A stretch of 24,055 nt of DNA from an uncultured Lachnospiraceae bacterium (GCA_910588965.1 CAJUSO010000051.1:1-24055), one strand, 5' to 3'; shown: positions 14,171-22,808, counted from the first letter of the stretch. Numbers and translations: made by a program. Notes: generated from the sequence alone by a model not told the origin.

Positions 14171-14211
14171 TTTAGCATCAGCCCCAAGAATAAGGACAGA
14201 GAGGAAAAAAG

Positions 14212-14895
14212 ATGGAACAGGAAAACAGGTTATCAGAACGGATTGCAGACAGCATCCTGTCCATGATTACCGTGGAAAAGCGTTTTTTGCCAGGCAGCAA
14301 GCTGCCCAATGAAAATATTTTATCCGAAGAGTTACATATCAGCCGGACGACCTTGCGGGAGGCAATCCGGATTTTATCCACAGGGAAGATTTTAGAAATC
14401 CGCCGCGGCCTTGGGACCTTTGTCCGGGAAGATTTTGCCCTTCCCCAGTCCGAGGAACTTTCCCCCTTGGCCTCCGCCAAGGTAAATGCCAGGGACTTAT
14501 ATGAAATGCGCCTGATTTTTGAGCCTGAGGCTGCCTATTATGCGGCTTTGCGGGCCACAGAGGAAGAAATCCGGCGTATTTTGTCCTTGGGCAGGGAAAT
14601 TGAGGCGAAAATCCGCCGGAAAGAAGACCGCACAGATGTGGAACAGGCTTTCCACCAGTCGATTGCAAAGGCCACCCACAATGAGTTCATGAACCAGCTG
14701 ATGCCGGTAATCTATGAAGGCATCCACAAAGGCGTCAGGCTTTCCGATGTATATGAGGAGGCCGTACAGGCAACATTGGTGGATCACAAAATACTTATGG
14801 GTTTCCTTGAGGTAAGGAATGCGGAAGGCGCGAGGAACGCTATGCGTATCCATATCCTGCATGCTATGGAGCAGCTTTCCCTGGAGGGGGATTGA
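14212..14895 (+). CDS. GntR-family transcriptional regulator, FadR subfamily
   Basis: A 227-residue protein with an N-terminal winged helix-turn-helix (about 1-75: LPNENILSEELHISRTTLREAIRIL and the wing IRRGLGTFV) and an all-helical C-terminal FCD effector domain. The FCD histidines that usually bind a metal next to the ligand pocket are present (FHQSIAKATH, VDHKIL, MRIHILHAM). Such regulators usually sense small carboxylic acids and control adjacent genes. The site GAGAGGAAAAAAG precedes the ATG. The gene is 97 bases before ilvD, and an operator-like sequence lies between the two, so control of ilvD is likely; the ligand might be a branched-chain keto or hydroxy acid, which is speculation. 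Confidence 0.92.
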   Translation: MEQENRLSERIADSILSMITVEKRFLPGSKLPNENILSEELHISRTTLREAIRILSTGKILEIRRGLGTFVREDFALPQSEELSPLASAKVNARDLYEMRLIFEPEAAYYAALRATEEEIRRILSLGREIEAKIRRKEDRTDVEQAFHQSIAKATHNEFMNQLMPVIYEGIHKGVRLSDVYEEAVQATLVDHKILMGFLEVRNAEGARNAMRIHILHAMEQLSLEGD

Positions 14896-14903
14896 TGGGA
14901 TAA

Positions 14904-14914
14904 TTGTCAAACAA
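14904..14914. promoter_or_regulatory. candidate GntR/FadR operator upstream of ilvD
   Basis: TTGTCAAACAA fits the FadR-type pattern TNGTNNNACNA at all six fixed positions. It ends 5 bases before the -35 box of the ilvD promoter. The nearby GACAA at 14929-14933 forms a wider inverted repeat with TTGTC. Confidence 0.5.
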
Positions 14915-14919
14915 CACTA

Positions 14920-14948
14920 TTGACAGCAGACAACTATAGGTATATACT
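14920..14948 (+). promoter_or_regulatory. ilvD promoter
   Basis: TTGACA (14920-14925), 17-base spacer, TATACT (14943-14948). The leader to the ATG at 14993 is only about 38 bases, with no room for a T-box or attenuator. Confidence 0.85.
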
Positions 14949-14992
14949 ATCCTTACCACAAAAAATAATCAAAGAAAAGAGGTACAACTAAC

Positions 14993-16660
14993 ATGAAAAG
15001 CGATAACGTTAAAAAAGGCATGCAGCAAGCCCCGCACCGTTCCCTCTTCAACGCCTTAGGCTTCACCAAAGAGGAAATGGACAGACCCTTAGTAGGGATT
15101 GTAAGTTCCTACAATGAAATCGTCCCAGGCCATATGAACCTGGATAAGATTGTAAACGCCGTAAAATTAGGCGTTGCCGAAGCAGGCGGCGTCCCCGTGG
15201 TCTTCCCGGCCATTGCGGTCTGCGATGGGATTGCGATGGGGCATACCGGCATGAAATACTCCCTTGTCACCCGCGACTTGATTGCAGATTCTACGGAATG
15301 CATGGCTCTGGCACATCAGTTTGACGCCTTGGTAATGGTCCCGAACTGTGATAAAAATGTGCCGGGGCTTTTGATGGCTGCGGCCCGTATTAATGTGCCT
15401 ACGGTATTCGTATCGGGCGGGCCGATGCTGGCCGGGCATGTGAAGGGAAGGAAAACCAGCCTGTCTTCCATGTTTGAGGCGGTCGGCTCTTATGCGGCAG
15501 GCACGATGACGGAGGAGGACGTATGTGAATTTGAACAAAAAGCATGCCCTACCTGCGGATCTTGTTCCGGGATGTATACAGCCAATTCCATGAACTGCCT
15601 GACAGAGGCATTAGGGATGGGTCTTCCAGGGAACGGCACAATCCCGGCGGTATACTCTGACCGGCTCCGCCTTGCCAAGCATGCGGGGATGGCTGTCATG
15701 GAGCTGCTCCGCAAGAACATCTGCCCCAGGGATATTATGACAAAGGACGCCGTCTTAAATGCGCTGACGGTGGATATGGCGCTGGGATGCTCCACCAACA
15801 GCATGCTGCACTTGCCGGCAATCGCCCATGAGATTGGCTTTGGCTTTGACATTGGGTTTGCCAATGAAATCAGTGAGAAGACGCCGAACCTCTGCCATCT
15901 GGCGCCGGCAGGGCCTACATATATGGAGGATCTGAACGAGGCTGGCGGCGTCTATGCCGTGATGAATGAACTGGCAGAGCTTGGCCTGCTGAACTTAGAT
16001 TGCATGACGGTGACAGGGAAGGCCATAGGGGAAAATATAAAGGGCTGCGCCAATAAGAATCCAGAGGTTATCCGTCCCTTGGATAATCCTTACAGCAAGA
16101 CAGGGGGGCTTGCCGTCCTGAAAGGGAATTTAGCGCCGGAAGGAAGCGTGGTAAAACGTTCTGCAGTGGCGCCGGAAATGATGGTGCATGAGGGGCCGGC
16201 CCGGGTATTTGACTGTGAGGAAGACGCCATTGAAGCCATCAAAGGCGGGAAGATTGTGGCTGGGGATGTGGTGGTCATCCGTTATGAGGGGCCCAAAGGA
16301 GGCCCTGGCATGCGTGAGATGCTGAACCCCACTTCTGCCATTGCCGGGATGGGGCTTGGGTCTACGGTAGCTTTGATTACGGACGGGCGTTTCTCCGGAG
16401 CTAGCCGCGGGGCTTCGATTGGGCATGTTTCCCCGGAAGCAGCCGTGGGAGGGACGATTGCCCTGGTAGAGGAAGGGGATAAGATTAAGATTAATATCCC
16501 AGAAATGGCATTGGAACTGGATGTGCCGGAAGATGTGCTGGCGGCAAGGAAGGCTGCCTGGAAGCCAAGGGAGCCGAAGGTGACGGAAGGGTATCTGGCG
16601 CGTTATGCCCAGATGGTGACCTCAGGCGCAACTGGGGCTGTCATGAAGCGGGAACTGTAG
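14993..16660 (+). CDS. ilvD: dihydroxy-acid dehydratase
   Basis: A 555-residue protein of standard family length. It dehydrates 2,3-dihydroxy-isovalerate and dihydroxy-methylvalerate to the keto acids that give valine, leucine and isoleucine. The Fe-S and Mg ligands are visible: Cys119-Asp120-Lys121 in VMVPNCDKNVPG (the Lys is normally carbamylated) and Cys191 in CPTCGSCSGMYTANS. The ribosome site AAAGAGG precedes the ATG. The gene stands apart from the other branched-chain genes, downstream of a GntR regulator, and is followed after 5 bases by a two-component pair that may share its transcript. Confidence 0.97.
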   Translation: MKSDNVKKGMQQAPHRSLFNALGFTKEEMDRPLVGIVSSYNEIVPGHMNLDKIVNAVKLGVAEAGGVPVVFPAIAVCDGIAMGHTGMKYSLVTRDLIADSTECMALAHQFDALVMVPNCDKNVPGLLMAAARINVPTVFVSGGPMLAGHVKGRKTSLSSMFEAVGSYAAGTMTEEDVCEFEQKACPTCGSCSGMYTANSMNCLTEALGMGLPGNGTIPAVYSDRLRLAKHAGMAVMELLRKNICPRDIMTKDAVLNALTVDMALGCSTNSMLHLPAIAHEIGFGFDIGFANEISEKTPNLCHLAPAGPTYMEDLNEAGGVYAVMNELAELGLLNLDCMTVTGKAIGENIKGCANKNPEVIRPLDNPYSKTGGLAVLKGNLAPEGSVVKRSAVAPEMMVHEGPARVFDCEEDAIEAIKGGKIVAGDVVVIRYEGPKGGPGMREMLNPTSAIAGMGLGSTVALITDGRFSGASRGASIGHVSPEAAVGGTIALVEEGDKIKINIPEMALELDVPEDVLAARKAAWKPREPKVTEGYLARYAQMVTSGATGAVMKREL

Positions 16661-16665
16661 GGCGC

Positions 16666-17364
16666 ATGGGATTGCAGGGGAAAAGGATTGCAGTGATAGA
16701 GGACGATAGGAGCCTAAACAATGGGATTGTCCTGGCATTAAAGCATGAAGGCTATCAATTCGCTCAATACGGCACCCTGGAAGAAGCAAGGGCAGGCAGG
16801 GTGGAATCTGCCTGCGATTTGCTTGTGCTGGATATTAACCTGCCGGATGGGGATGGGTTTGCCTATCTCCAGGAAATCCGCAGGACATCGGACATCCCGG
16901 TGATTATTCTGACAGCGAACGATTTGGAGACGGATGAGGTGATGGGGCTGGAACTGGGGGCAGATGACTATATCACCAAGCCGTTCAGCCTGATGGTGCT
17001 GCGGGCAAGGATTGAGAAGGCCTTAAACAGGGATAGGGCAGGCAAGAGCGGCATTTACCAGGCAGGCGGGTTTTCCTTTGACTTTGGGAGGATGCTGTTC
17101 TATCGGGAAGGCCAAGAGATTGTGCTTAGCAAGACGGAGCAAAAGCTTTTGCGCCATTTGGTGGAAAACAGCGGGATTACCTTACCCAGGGGGAAGCTGG
17201 TGGACCTGGTCTGGACGGACGGCGCGGAATATGTGGATGAGAACGCCTTGTCTGTGGCAGTAAAACGGCTGAGGGATAAGCTGGAGCCATGCCCGCCGAA
17301 GCCTAGATACCTCAAGACGGTCTATGGCATCGGCTATGTGTGGCAGGAGGAAGAGAAGCCATGA
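16666..17364 (+). CDS. OmpR-family response regulator of the ABC transporter module
   Basis: A 232-residue regulator. Its receiver has the acidic pair at residues 12-14, Asp56 in LLVLDINLPDGDG, Thr83 and Lys105 (TKPFS). The winged-helix domain ends with VAVKRLRDKLEP and YLKTVYGIGYVW. It begins only 5 bases after ilvD with a weak AGGG site, so translation and transcription probably follow from ilvD. Its stop overlaps the kinase start by 4 bases. With the kinase and the ABC genes that follow, it resembles regulators of peptide-antibiotic resistance transporters. Confidence 0.92.
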   Translation: MGLQGKRIAVIEDDRSLNNGIVLALKHEGYQFAQYGTLEEARAGRVESACDLLVLDINLPDGDGFAYLQEIRRTSDIPVIILTANDLETDEVMGLELGADDYITKPFSLMVLRARIEKALNRDRAGKSGIYQAGGFSFDFGRMLFYREGQEIVLSKTEQKLLRHLVENSGITLPRGKLVDLVWTDGAEYVDENALSVAVKRLRDKLEPCPPKPRYLKTVYGIGYVWQEEEKP

Positions 17365-18227
17365 GAGGGATCCGCAGTACCTATGCCAAGCTGAACCAGA
17401 TGGTGGATGCTGCTATAGATGGCAGCTTTACGGAATCGGAATTTAATGAGACGGAACTTTCCAAGCTGGAAGCGAAATGGAAACGGTTCTTGGTATCTGC
17501 ACAGCTATCCCAGGAACAGCTCCAAGAGGAACGCGCCGGCATCCAGGCGTTGGTGTCGGATATTTCCCATCAGCTTAAGACGCCCCTTGCCAATATCCTG
17601 CTGTATGCCCAGCTCCTGGAAGAGCAGGGACTGGAGGAAGGCAGCAGGGCGTTGGCAGGGGAAATTAAGCGGCAGTCAGAGAAGCTGGAGTTCCTCATCC
17701 AGTCATTGGTGAAGGCTTCCCGGCTGGAAACAGGGACGTTCCAGATGTTTCCAAAAGAACAGGAGGTGTCCCCGATGCTGCAGGAAGTGGTCTCAGGGGC
17801 AAGGATAAAAGCGGCAGGACGGGAGGTCCAGATTGGCCTTCCAGAGCCGGAGGCTGGCTTGCATGCGGTATTTGATAGGAAATGGACGGCGGAAGCGCTT
17901 TTGAACCTCCTGGATAATGCCGTCAAATATTCCCATCCGGGCAGCAGGGTAACTGTTTCTGTGACAGGATATGAAATGTTTGTGCGTATCGGCATCCATG
18001 ACCAGGGGATTGGGATACCAGAAGGGGAAATCGCCCTGGTATACCAACGGTTTTACAGAGGGAGCCAGGCCAGGGGGGAAGAAGGCGTAGGGCTGGGGCT
18101 TTATCTGGCCAGGCAGATTGCGGAAGGGCAGGGAGGCTATCTTTTTGCAGAAACCAGGCTGGGGGAGGGGAGCAGCTTTTATCTGTTCCTTCCCAAAGAA
18201 ACCAGATGTGCCGGCAGGGATTTATGA
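17361..18227 (+). CDS. sensor histidine kinase without transmembrane segments
   Basis: A 288-residue kinase, started at the ATG with AGGAGG 10 bases upstream; a GTG seven codons earlier lies within the regulator gene. The HisKA domain has His70 in SDISHQLKTPLAN; the ATPase domain has LNLLDNAVKY (181-190), DQGIGIP (204-210) and GVGLGLYLARQ. The first 60 residues are a charged helical stretch, and I see no hydrophobic membrane segment and no sensory domain. The signal could therefore come through the ABC permease, as in Bce-type modules, or from a cytosolic source; this is inference. Confidence 0.92.
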   Translation: MRGIRSTYAKLNQMVDAAIDGSFTESEFNETELSKLEAKWKRFLVSAQLSQEQLQEERAGIQALVSDISHQLKTPLANILLYAQLLEEQGLEEGSRALAGEIKRQSEKLEFLIQSLVKASRLETGTFQMFPKEQEVSPMLQEVVSGARIKAAGREVQIGLPEPEAGLHAVFDRKWTAEALLNLLDNAVKYSHPGSRVTVSVTGYEMFVRIGIHDQGIGIPEGEIALVYQRFYRGSQARGEEGVGLGLYLARQIAEGQGGYLFAETRLGEGSSFYLFLPKETRCAGRDL

Positions 18228-18252
18228 CGGTTTTTCCATAAAAATTTCAAAA

Positions 18253-18297
18253 CTGTAAGATTACAGTAAGAACCTGGAAAGATGCCTTTGCTATAAT
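18253..18297 (+). promoter_or_regulatory. probable regulator-dependent promoter of the ABC genes
   Basis: A perfect TATAAT lies at 18292-18297, but the -35 position has only AGAACC. Just upstream is CTGTAAGATTACAG (18253-18266), an inverted repeat, and GTAAG occurs twice 11 bases apart (18255-18259, 18266-18270). Direct repeats at 11 bp upstream of a poor -35 are typical for activation by an OmpR-family regulator. The regulator at 16666-17364 is the likely activator. Confidence 0.6.
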
Positions 18298-18329
18298 CCA
18301 AGCAGAATGTAACAGAAGGAGGGAATAGC

Positions 18330-19301
18330 ATGGAGGTATTGCGTACAGAAGGGTTAAAGAAATATTATGGGAGTCCGGACAGCCCGGCCAGGCAGGTAAA
18401 GGCTTTGGACGGCGTCTCTTTTGGGGTGCAGCGCGGGGAGTTTGTTGCAGTCGTAGGTACTAGCGGCAGCGGGAAATCTACCTTGCTGCATATGCTAGGC
18501 GGCCTAGACCGGCCTACGGAAGGGAAGGTCTACGTGGAGGGAAAGGATATCTTTTCCCTAAAGGACGATGCCCTTACCATTTTCCGCAGGCGGAAGATTG
18601 GCTTTGTGTTCCAGGCGTTTAACCTTGTGCCAGTCTTAAGCGTCTATGAAAATATTGTGCTTCCCTTGGAATTGGATGGTAATCCGGTGGATGAAGCGTA
18701 TGTTGGGCAGGTAATTGCATTTTTAGGCCTCAAGGACAGGCAGGATAGCATGCCAGGCCAGCTGTCCGGCGGGCAGCAGCAGCGGGTGGCCATTGCCAGG
18801 GCCTTGGCGGCAAAGCCTGCAATCCTGCTGGCGGATGAGCCCACGGGGAACCTGGATTCCCGTACCAGCCAAAATGTGGTCAGCCTGCTGAAGGTGACAG
18901 GGCAGAAATTCCATCAGACCATTGTGATGATTACCCATAATGAGGCGATTGCCCAGATGGCAGACCGTATTATCCGTATTGAGGATGGGAAGATAAGCCA
19001 GGCAGCAGCCCAGGGAGCGCTGGCCGGAAATTTGGGCTTTGGGCAGTTACCGGGCATTGGGGAATCACCAGGGACTGCGGTACAAAAGCGGTTATCAGGC
19101 ATGGAGGAACCAACAGGAACTGCGGCACAAAAGCAGCAGCCAGGCGTGAGGGAATCAACAGGAGCTGGGTCGCAAAAGCAGCAGCCAGGCGTGAGGGGAT
19201 CAGCAGGGGATAGCCGCCTTGGGCAATTCCCAGGTGTGGAGGCGCCGGGGAAGGGCAGGAGCAGGGAAAGGGGGAAGGGGTATGCAAAAGGTACGGAATA
19301 A
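18330..19301 (+). CDS. ABC transporter ATPase (MacB/LolD/BceA type) with a repetitive C-terminal tail
   Basis: A 323-residue protein. The ATPase core (about 1-230) has Walker A GTSGSGKST, Q-loop FQAFNLVPVLSV, signature LSGGQQQRVAIARAL, Walker B ILLADEPTGNLD and the switch His in MITHNE. This class pairs with FtsX-type permeases to export or expel peptides and lipids. The core should end near residue 230, but about 90 more residues follow, made of five imperfect 15-residue units rich in Gln, Gly, Pro and Thr. The last 20 bases overlap the permease start. The ribosome site GAAGGAGGG is strong. Confidence 0.93.
   Translation: MEVLRTEGLKKYYGSPDSPARQVKALDGVSFGVQRGEFVAVVGTSGSGKSTLLHMLGGLDRPTEGKVYVEGKDIFSLKDDALTIFRRRKIGFVFQAFNLVPVLSVYENIVLPLELDGNPVDEAYVGQVIAFLGLKDRQDSMPGQLSGGQQQRVAIARALAAKPAILLADEPTGNLDSRTSQNVVSLLKVTGQKFHQTIVMITHNEAIAQMADRIIRIEDGKISQAAAQGALAGNLGFGQLPGIGESPGTAVQKRLSGMEEPTGTAAQKQQPGVRESTGAGSQKQQPGVRGSAGDSRLGQFPGVEAPGKGRSRERGKGYAKGTE
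19038..19262 (+). repeat. 45-bp coding minisatellite in the ABC ATPase gene
   Basis: Five 15-residue units run from residue 237 to about 311: FGQLPGIGESPGTAV, QKRLSGMEEPTGTAA, QKQQPGVRESTGAGS, QKQQPGVRGSAGDSR and LGQFPGVEAPGKG. The DNA copies are similar, especially units 3 and 4, indicating recent duplication. The unit length is a multiple of three, so copy-number changes would keep the frame. Confidence 0.88.
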
Positions 19302-21822
19302 AAAGGTAATCCGCCGCATTTCCCTGCGGATGGTCCGGGAAGGGAAGGGGAAATATGTCCCTGGGGTTTTGGCTATTTTGCTGACAACCGTGTTATTTAC
19401 GGCATTGTTTACCATTGGGGGCAGCCTGTTTGGAATCTACCAGGATGCCGCTATGCGCAAGATAGGCAGCAATTCCATGGCCGGAGTGAAGTTTGTCCAG
19501 GAAGGGGATTATAAAAAGCTGTCCCAAGACCCAGCCGTAACCTGTGCCAGATACCGGGTTATCCTGGGGCGGGCAGAAGGGGATGGCCTGGAGAAATTAC
19601 ACACGGAGGTAAGCTATGCCGCAGAAGGCGAAGCTGCCTCCATGTTCTGTGAACCGACAGTAGGCAGGCTTCCAACAGGACGGCAGGAGGCTGCTACAAG
19701 CACTTTGGTGCTGCAGGCTTTGGGCGTGCCTTGCAGGATAGGTGAGGCAGTCCCCCTGACCATTGATATTGATGGGAAGAAGGTGCAGGAAAAATTTATC
19801 CTCTCTGGTTATTGGGAGGGGGACCGGGTGGCTTCTGCGCAGCAATGCTGGGTATCTGAGGAATATTGCAGGGAAATGGCGCCTACGCCTGAAGTTTCCT
19901 TCTATGAGACGGAAGGGACAGCGTATGCCGGCTATTGGATGGTGGATTTTGACTTTGCAGATACTTGGGATTTGGAGGGTAAGCTGCGTTCCCTGCTGGC
20001 GCGGAACGGCTATGGCAGCAATCAGGTTGCTGCTTCTGTCAACAGCGCTTATGGGATTGGGAGCGTAGATTTTGGCACCATGTGCATGGCGTCCGGGCTT
20101 CTGTGCCTGATAATGTTTTCCGGATATTTAATCATCTATAATATTTTTGTTCTGCATGTGGCAGGGGATATCCGAAGCTTTGGGCTGTTGAAAACCATTG
20201 GCACAACGGGGCGCCAGCTGAAACGTCTGGTGCGCTGCCAGGCCTTGCTCTTGTCAGCGGTTGGGATCCCAGCTGGCCTGCTATTGGGGGCTTTCTTGGG
20301 GAAATGCCTGCTGCCTGCCGTGGCGGGGAACCTTATGGATGCGGTTGGGGTGGAGGTTTCCCTGCATCCGGTTATTTTCCTGTGGGCGTCTTGTTTTTCC
20401 TTCCTGACCGTATGGATAAGCAGCCGGAGGCCTTGCAGGCTGGCTTCTAAAGTGTCCCCGATTGAGGCGGCCCGGTATCTGGATGTTCCCGAGAAGGGAA
20501 AGGCAGGGAAGAGGAGGAAGCATAAGGTGACGGCCTTGTCCTTTGCCTGGGCAAACCTCCGGCGCAGCCCCAGGAAGGTCATGGTGGCGGCCATGTCGCT
20601 TTCTTTAAGCCTGGTATTGCTCAATTCTGTTTATGCATTGATCCATGGGTTTGATATGGGGCAGTATGTATCCACATCCCTGATGGGGGATGCAATGGTG
20701 GCTGATGCATCTATCCTGCAGCGTTCTTTCCAGCCGGATACCTCCGGGGTGACGGAAGAGATGCAGAAAAGCCTGGAAAGGCTGGAAGGCGTGGCAGAGA
20801 GCCATTGTATATACAGTGACGATTCCTATCTGCAATTTGACGCTGCCAGCCAGGAACGGGTGTTGGGCGCAATCCGGGAAGAGACGGCATATTTAGAGGA
20901 AAGCCCGGAAGACGGCATCCTGCAGTATTTCCTGGAAGAAGGCATATTGGGCTGCCAGCTGTATGGGATGGATGCATGGGGCTTACGGCAGATTCAGGTG
21001 GAAAAAGGGAATATCGACTGGGAAAAATTCCAGACAGGGGATTATATTATCCTTAACACCATTGGCTTGGGCATAGGGGGCGCAGAACCTTTGATGGGGA
21101 TGTATTATGATGTAGGGGATACCTTCCCGATGAGGCTGCCGGATGGTACGGCCAAGGATTACCAGGTCATGGCAATTGGGGATATCCCGTTTGCAATGAC
21201 CAGCCGTTTCCAGTATTATCTGGGCACTATGGCAGTTTTACCGGAACAGGAATACCTGTCCCATGCGAAGGAACCAGGGGCGCTGTTCCAGGTGCTGATG
21301 GCAGGGGAAGGGCAGGAGGGAAGGATGGAACAGTCCCTGGAATCCTATACAGGGGAGGAAGCCCCCACATTGCAGTATGTATCCAGGAAGTCCTACGAGA
21401 AGGAATTTGGGGATTATATTGAGATGTATTGGGCTGTGGGAGGCAGCTTAAGCTTTTTACTGGGGCTGATAGGGATATTGAACTTTACAAATAGCATGGT
21501 GACAGGGATCCTGTCCAGGAGGAAGGAATTTGCCATGATGGAGGCAGTAGGTATGACAGGAAAGCAGCAGAAGGCGTTGCTGGCATGGGAAGGCGGGATG
21601 TATGCGGCGCTTGTGTCCCTATGCGCGTTAACAGCCAGCGCAGTGGTAAATGTTACGCTGCTGAAGTCAGGCGGGGGCGCCTGGTTTTACGAAAACCATT
21701 TTACCATATTTCCCATTGTAGCCTGCATCCCGGCTTTGCTGGCGCTGTCATGCGCCATCCCGCTTGTTATTTACCAAAAAGCCATGAAGCAGCCCGTTGC
21801 AGAGCGGTTACGGGAACAATAA
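19282..21822 (+). CDS. FtsX-like ABC transporter permease
   Basis: An 846-residue membrane protein. The ATG after GGGGAAGGGG is chosen; a TTG further upstream lies inside the repeat tail of the ATPase gene. I see about eight membrane segments: one near 25-50, three in the first FtsX domain (about 265-290, 322-345, 363-380), one near 431-452 and three in the second FtsX domain (about 715-740, 765-790, 808-831). Two large extracellular domains lie at about 55-260 and 455-710. This duplicated layout differs from the ten-segment BceB type, where the large external domain sits between segments 7 and 8. It forms the transporter with the ATPase; export of peptides or lipids is likely but the substrate is unknown. 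Confidence 0.92.
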   Translation: MQKVRNKKVIRRISLRMVREGKGKYVPGVLAILLTTVLFTALFTIGGSLFGIYQDAAMRKIGSNSMAGVKFVQEGDYKKLSQDPAVTCARYRVILGRAEGDGLEKLHTEVSYAAEGEAASMFCEPTVGRLPTGRQEAATSTLVLQALGVPCRIGEAVPLTIDIDGKKVQEKFILSGYWEGDRVASAQQCWVSEEYCREMAPTPEVSFYETEGTAYAGYWMVDFDFADTWDLEGKLRSLLARNGYGSNQVAASVNSAYGIGSVDFGTMCMASGLLCLIMFSGYLIIYNIFVLHVAGDIRSFGLLKTIGTTGRQLKRLVRCQALLLSAVGIPAGLLLGAFLGKCLLPAVAGNLMDAVGVEVSLHPVIFLWASCFSFLTVWISSRRPCRLASKVSPIEAARYLDVPEKGKAGKRRKHKVTALSFAWANLRRSPRKVMVAAMSLSLSLVLLNSVYALIHGFDMGQYVSTSLMGDAMVADASILQRSFQPDTSGVTEEMQKSLERLEGVAESHCIYSDDSYLQFDAASQERVLGAIREETAYLEESPEDGILQYFLEEGILGCQLYGMDAWGLRQIQVEKGNIDWEKFQTGDYIILNTIGLGIGGAEPLMGMYYDVGDTFPMRLPDGTAKDYQVMAIGDIPFAMTSRFQYYLGTMAVLPEQEYLSHAKEPGALFQVLMAGEGQEGRMEQSLESYTGEEAPTLQYVSRKSYEKEFGDYIEMYWAVGGSLSFLLGLIGILNFTNSMVTGILSRRKEFAMMEAVGMTGKQQKALLAWEGGMYAALVSLCALTASAVVNVTLLKSGGGAWFYENHFTIFPIVACIPALLALSCAIPLVIYQKAMKQPVAERLREQ

Positions 21823-21838
21823 AGAGAGAGGAGAAGGA

Positions 21839-22672
21839 ATGATGTTAAGGATTGGATGCCATTTATCATCTGCCAAAGGCTTCCTGGCCATGGGAAAAGA
21901 GGCTGTCCGGATTGGCGCGGATACTTTCCAGTTTTTTACCCGCAACCCCAGGGGCGGCAATGCCAAGGAACTGGATCTTGTGGATGTGGCTGCTTACTTG
22001 GAATTTGCGGAATCCAATGGGATTGCCCAGATTATAGCCCATGCGCCCTATACATTGAACGCCTGTGCCAAAGACCCTGGCATCCGGGAATTTACCTATC
22101 GTACCATGTGTGATGATTTATCCAGGCTCTCCCATATCCCGGACGCGATGTATAACTTCCATCCCGGGAGCCATGTGAAGCAAGGGGCAGAGGCGGGGAT
22201 CCAGTATATTGCGGATATGCTGGACCGCATCCATGGGCATGGATATGGCACGCCAATCCTGCTGGAAACCATGGCTGGGAAAGGGACGGAAATGGGAAGG
22301 AGCTTTGAGGAGCTGCAAAGCATCTTAGGACGTGTAGAGGACAGCAGCAGCCTAGGCGTATGCCTGGATACTTGCCATGTGTTTGACGGCGGCTACGATA
22401 TTGTGGGCAGCTTGGAGCAAGTGCTTGCGGAGTTTGATGCCGTCATAGGCTTAGGGCGGCTGAAAGCCATACATTTGAATGACAGTAAGAATGGGTTGGG
22501 CAGCCGCAAGGACCGCCATGAGAAAATCGGCAAAGGGGAGATTGGGCTGGAGGCTTTCCGGGCACTTGTCCGCCATCCCCGCCTGAAGTCCCTGCCCTTC
22601 ATTTTAGAAACGCCCAATGATTTGGATGGCTACCAGAGGGAAATTGCCGTTTTACGGGGGTTTTGCACGTGA
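21839..22672 (+). CDS. nfo: endonuclease IV (deoxyribonuclease IV)
   Basis: A 277-residue AP endonuclease with TIM-barrel zinc ligands: IGCHLSS at the N-terminus, HAPYTLN, FHPGS, LLETMAGKG, CLDTCHVFDGGYD, AIHLNDSKN and LETPND. It cuts the backbone 5' of abasic sites in base excision repair. Two adjacent ATG codons (21839, 21842) follow the site AGAGGAGAAGG; the first is given. A longer frame from a TTG inside the permease gene is rejected. It starts 16 bases after the permease stop and may be co-transcribed. Confidence 0.95.
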   Translation: MMLRIGCHLSSAKGFLAMGKEAVRIGADTFQFFTRNPRGGNAKELDLVDVAAYLEFAESNGIAQIIAHAPYTLNACAKDPGIREFTYRTMCDDLSRLSHIPDAMYNFHPGSHVKQGAEAGIQYIADMLDRIHGHGYGTPILLETMAGKGTEMGRSFEELQSILGRVEDSSSLGVCLDTCHVFDGGYDIVGSLEQVLAEFDAVIGLGRLKAIHLNDSKNGLGSRKDRHEKIGKGEIGLEAFRALVRHPRLKSLPFILETPNDLDGYQREIAVLRGFCT

Positions 22673-22773
22673 GGGGGATGGAGCCGCCAGGGCAAGGCGC
22701 AGATAGAGAAACAAAAAAACAGGACTAGTAAATAAGCAAGCAATGAGCCAGGCAGCTGCGCTTGAAAAATAGA

Positions 22774-22802
22774 TTGATTTTTTTAGCAAAACCATTTATA
22801 AT
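22774..22802 (+). promoter_or_regulatory. promoter of the putative small RNA
   Basis: TTGATT (22774-22779), 17-base spacer, TATAAT (22797-22802), inside the gap between nfo and the next gene. Initiation would fall near 22809. Confidence 0.7.
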
Positions 22803-22808
22803 TTAAAC

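Noticed and set aside
14142..14211. Autoregulatory GntR operator in the regulator's own promoter
   Set aside because: The closest match, TTGTAAACGA, has the wrong spacing for TNGTNNNACNA, so it was not called.
14949..14992. T-box or leucine-type attenuator before ilvD
   Set aside because: The leader is only about 40 bases and holds no T-box motif, leader peptide or terminator hairpin.
21797..21838. N-terminal extension of Nfo from a TTG codon
   Set aside because: It lies inside the permease gene without a ribosome site; the ATG at 21839 has AGAGGAGAAGG directly upstream.
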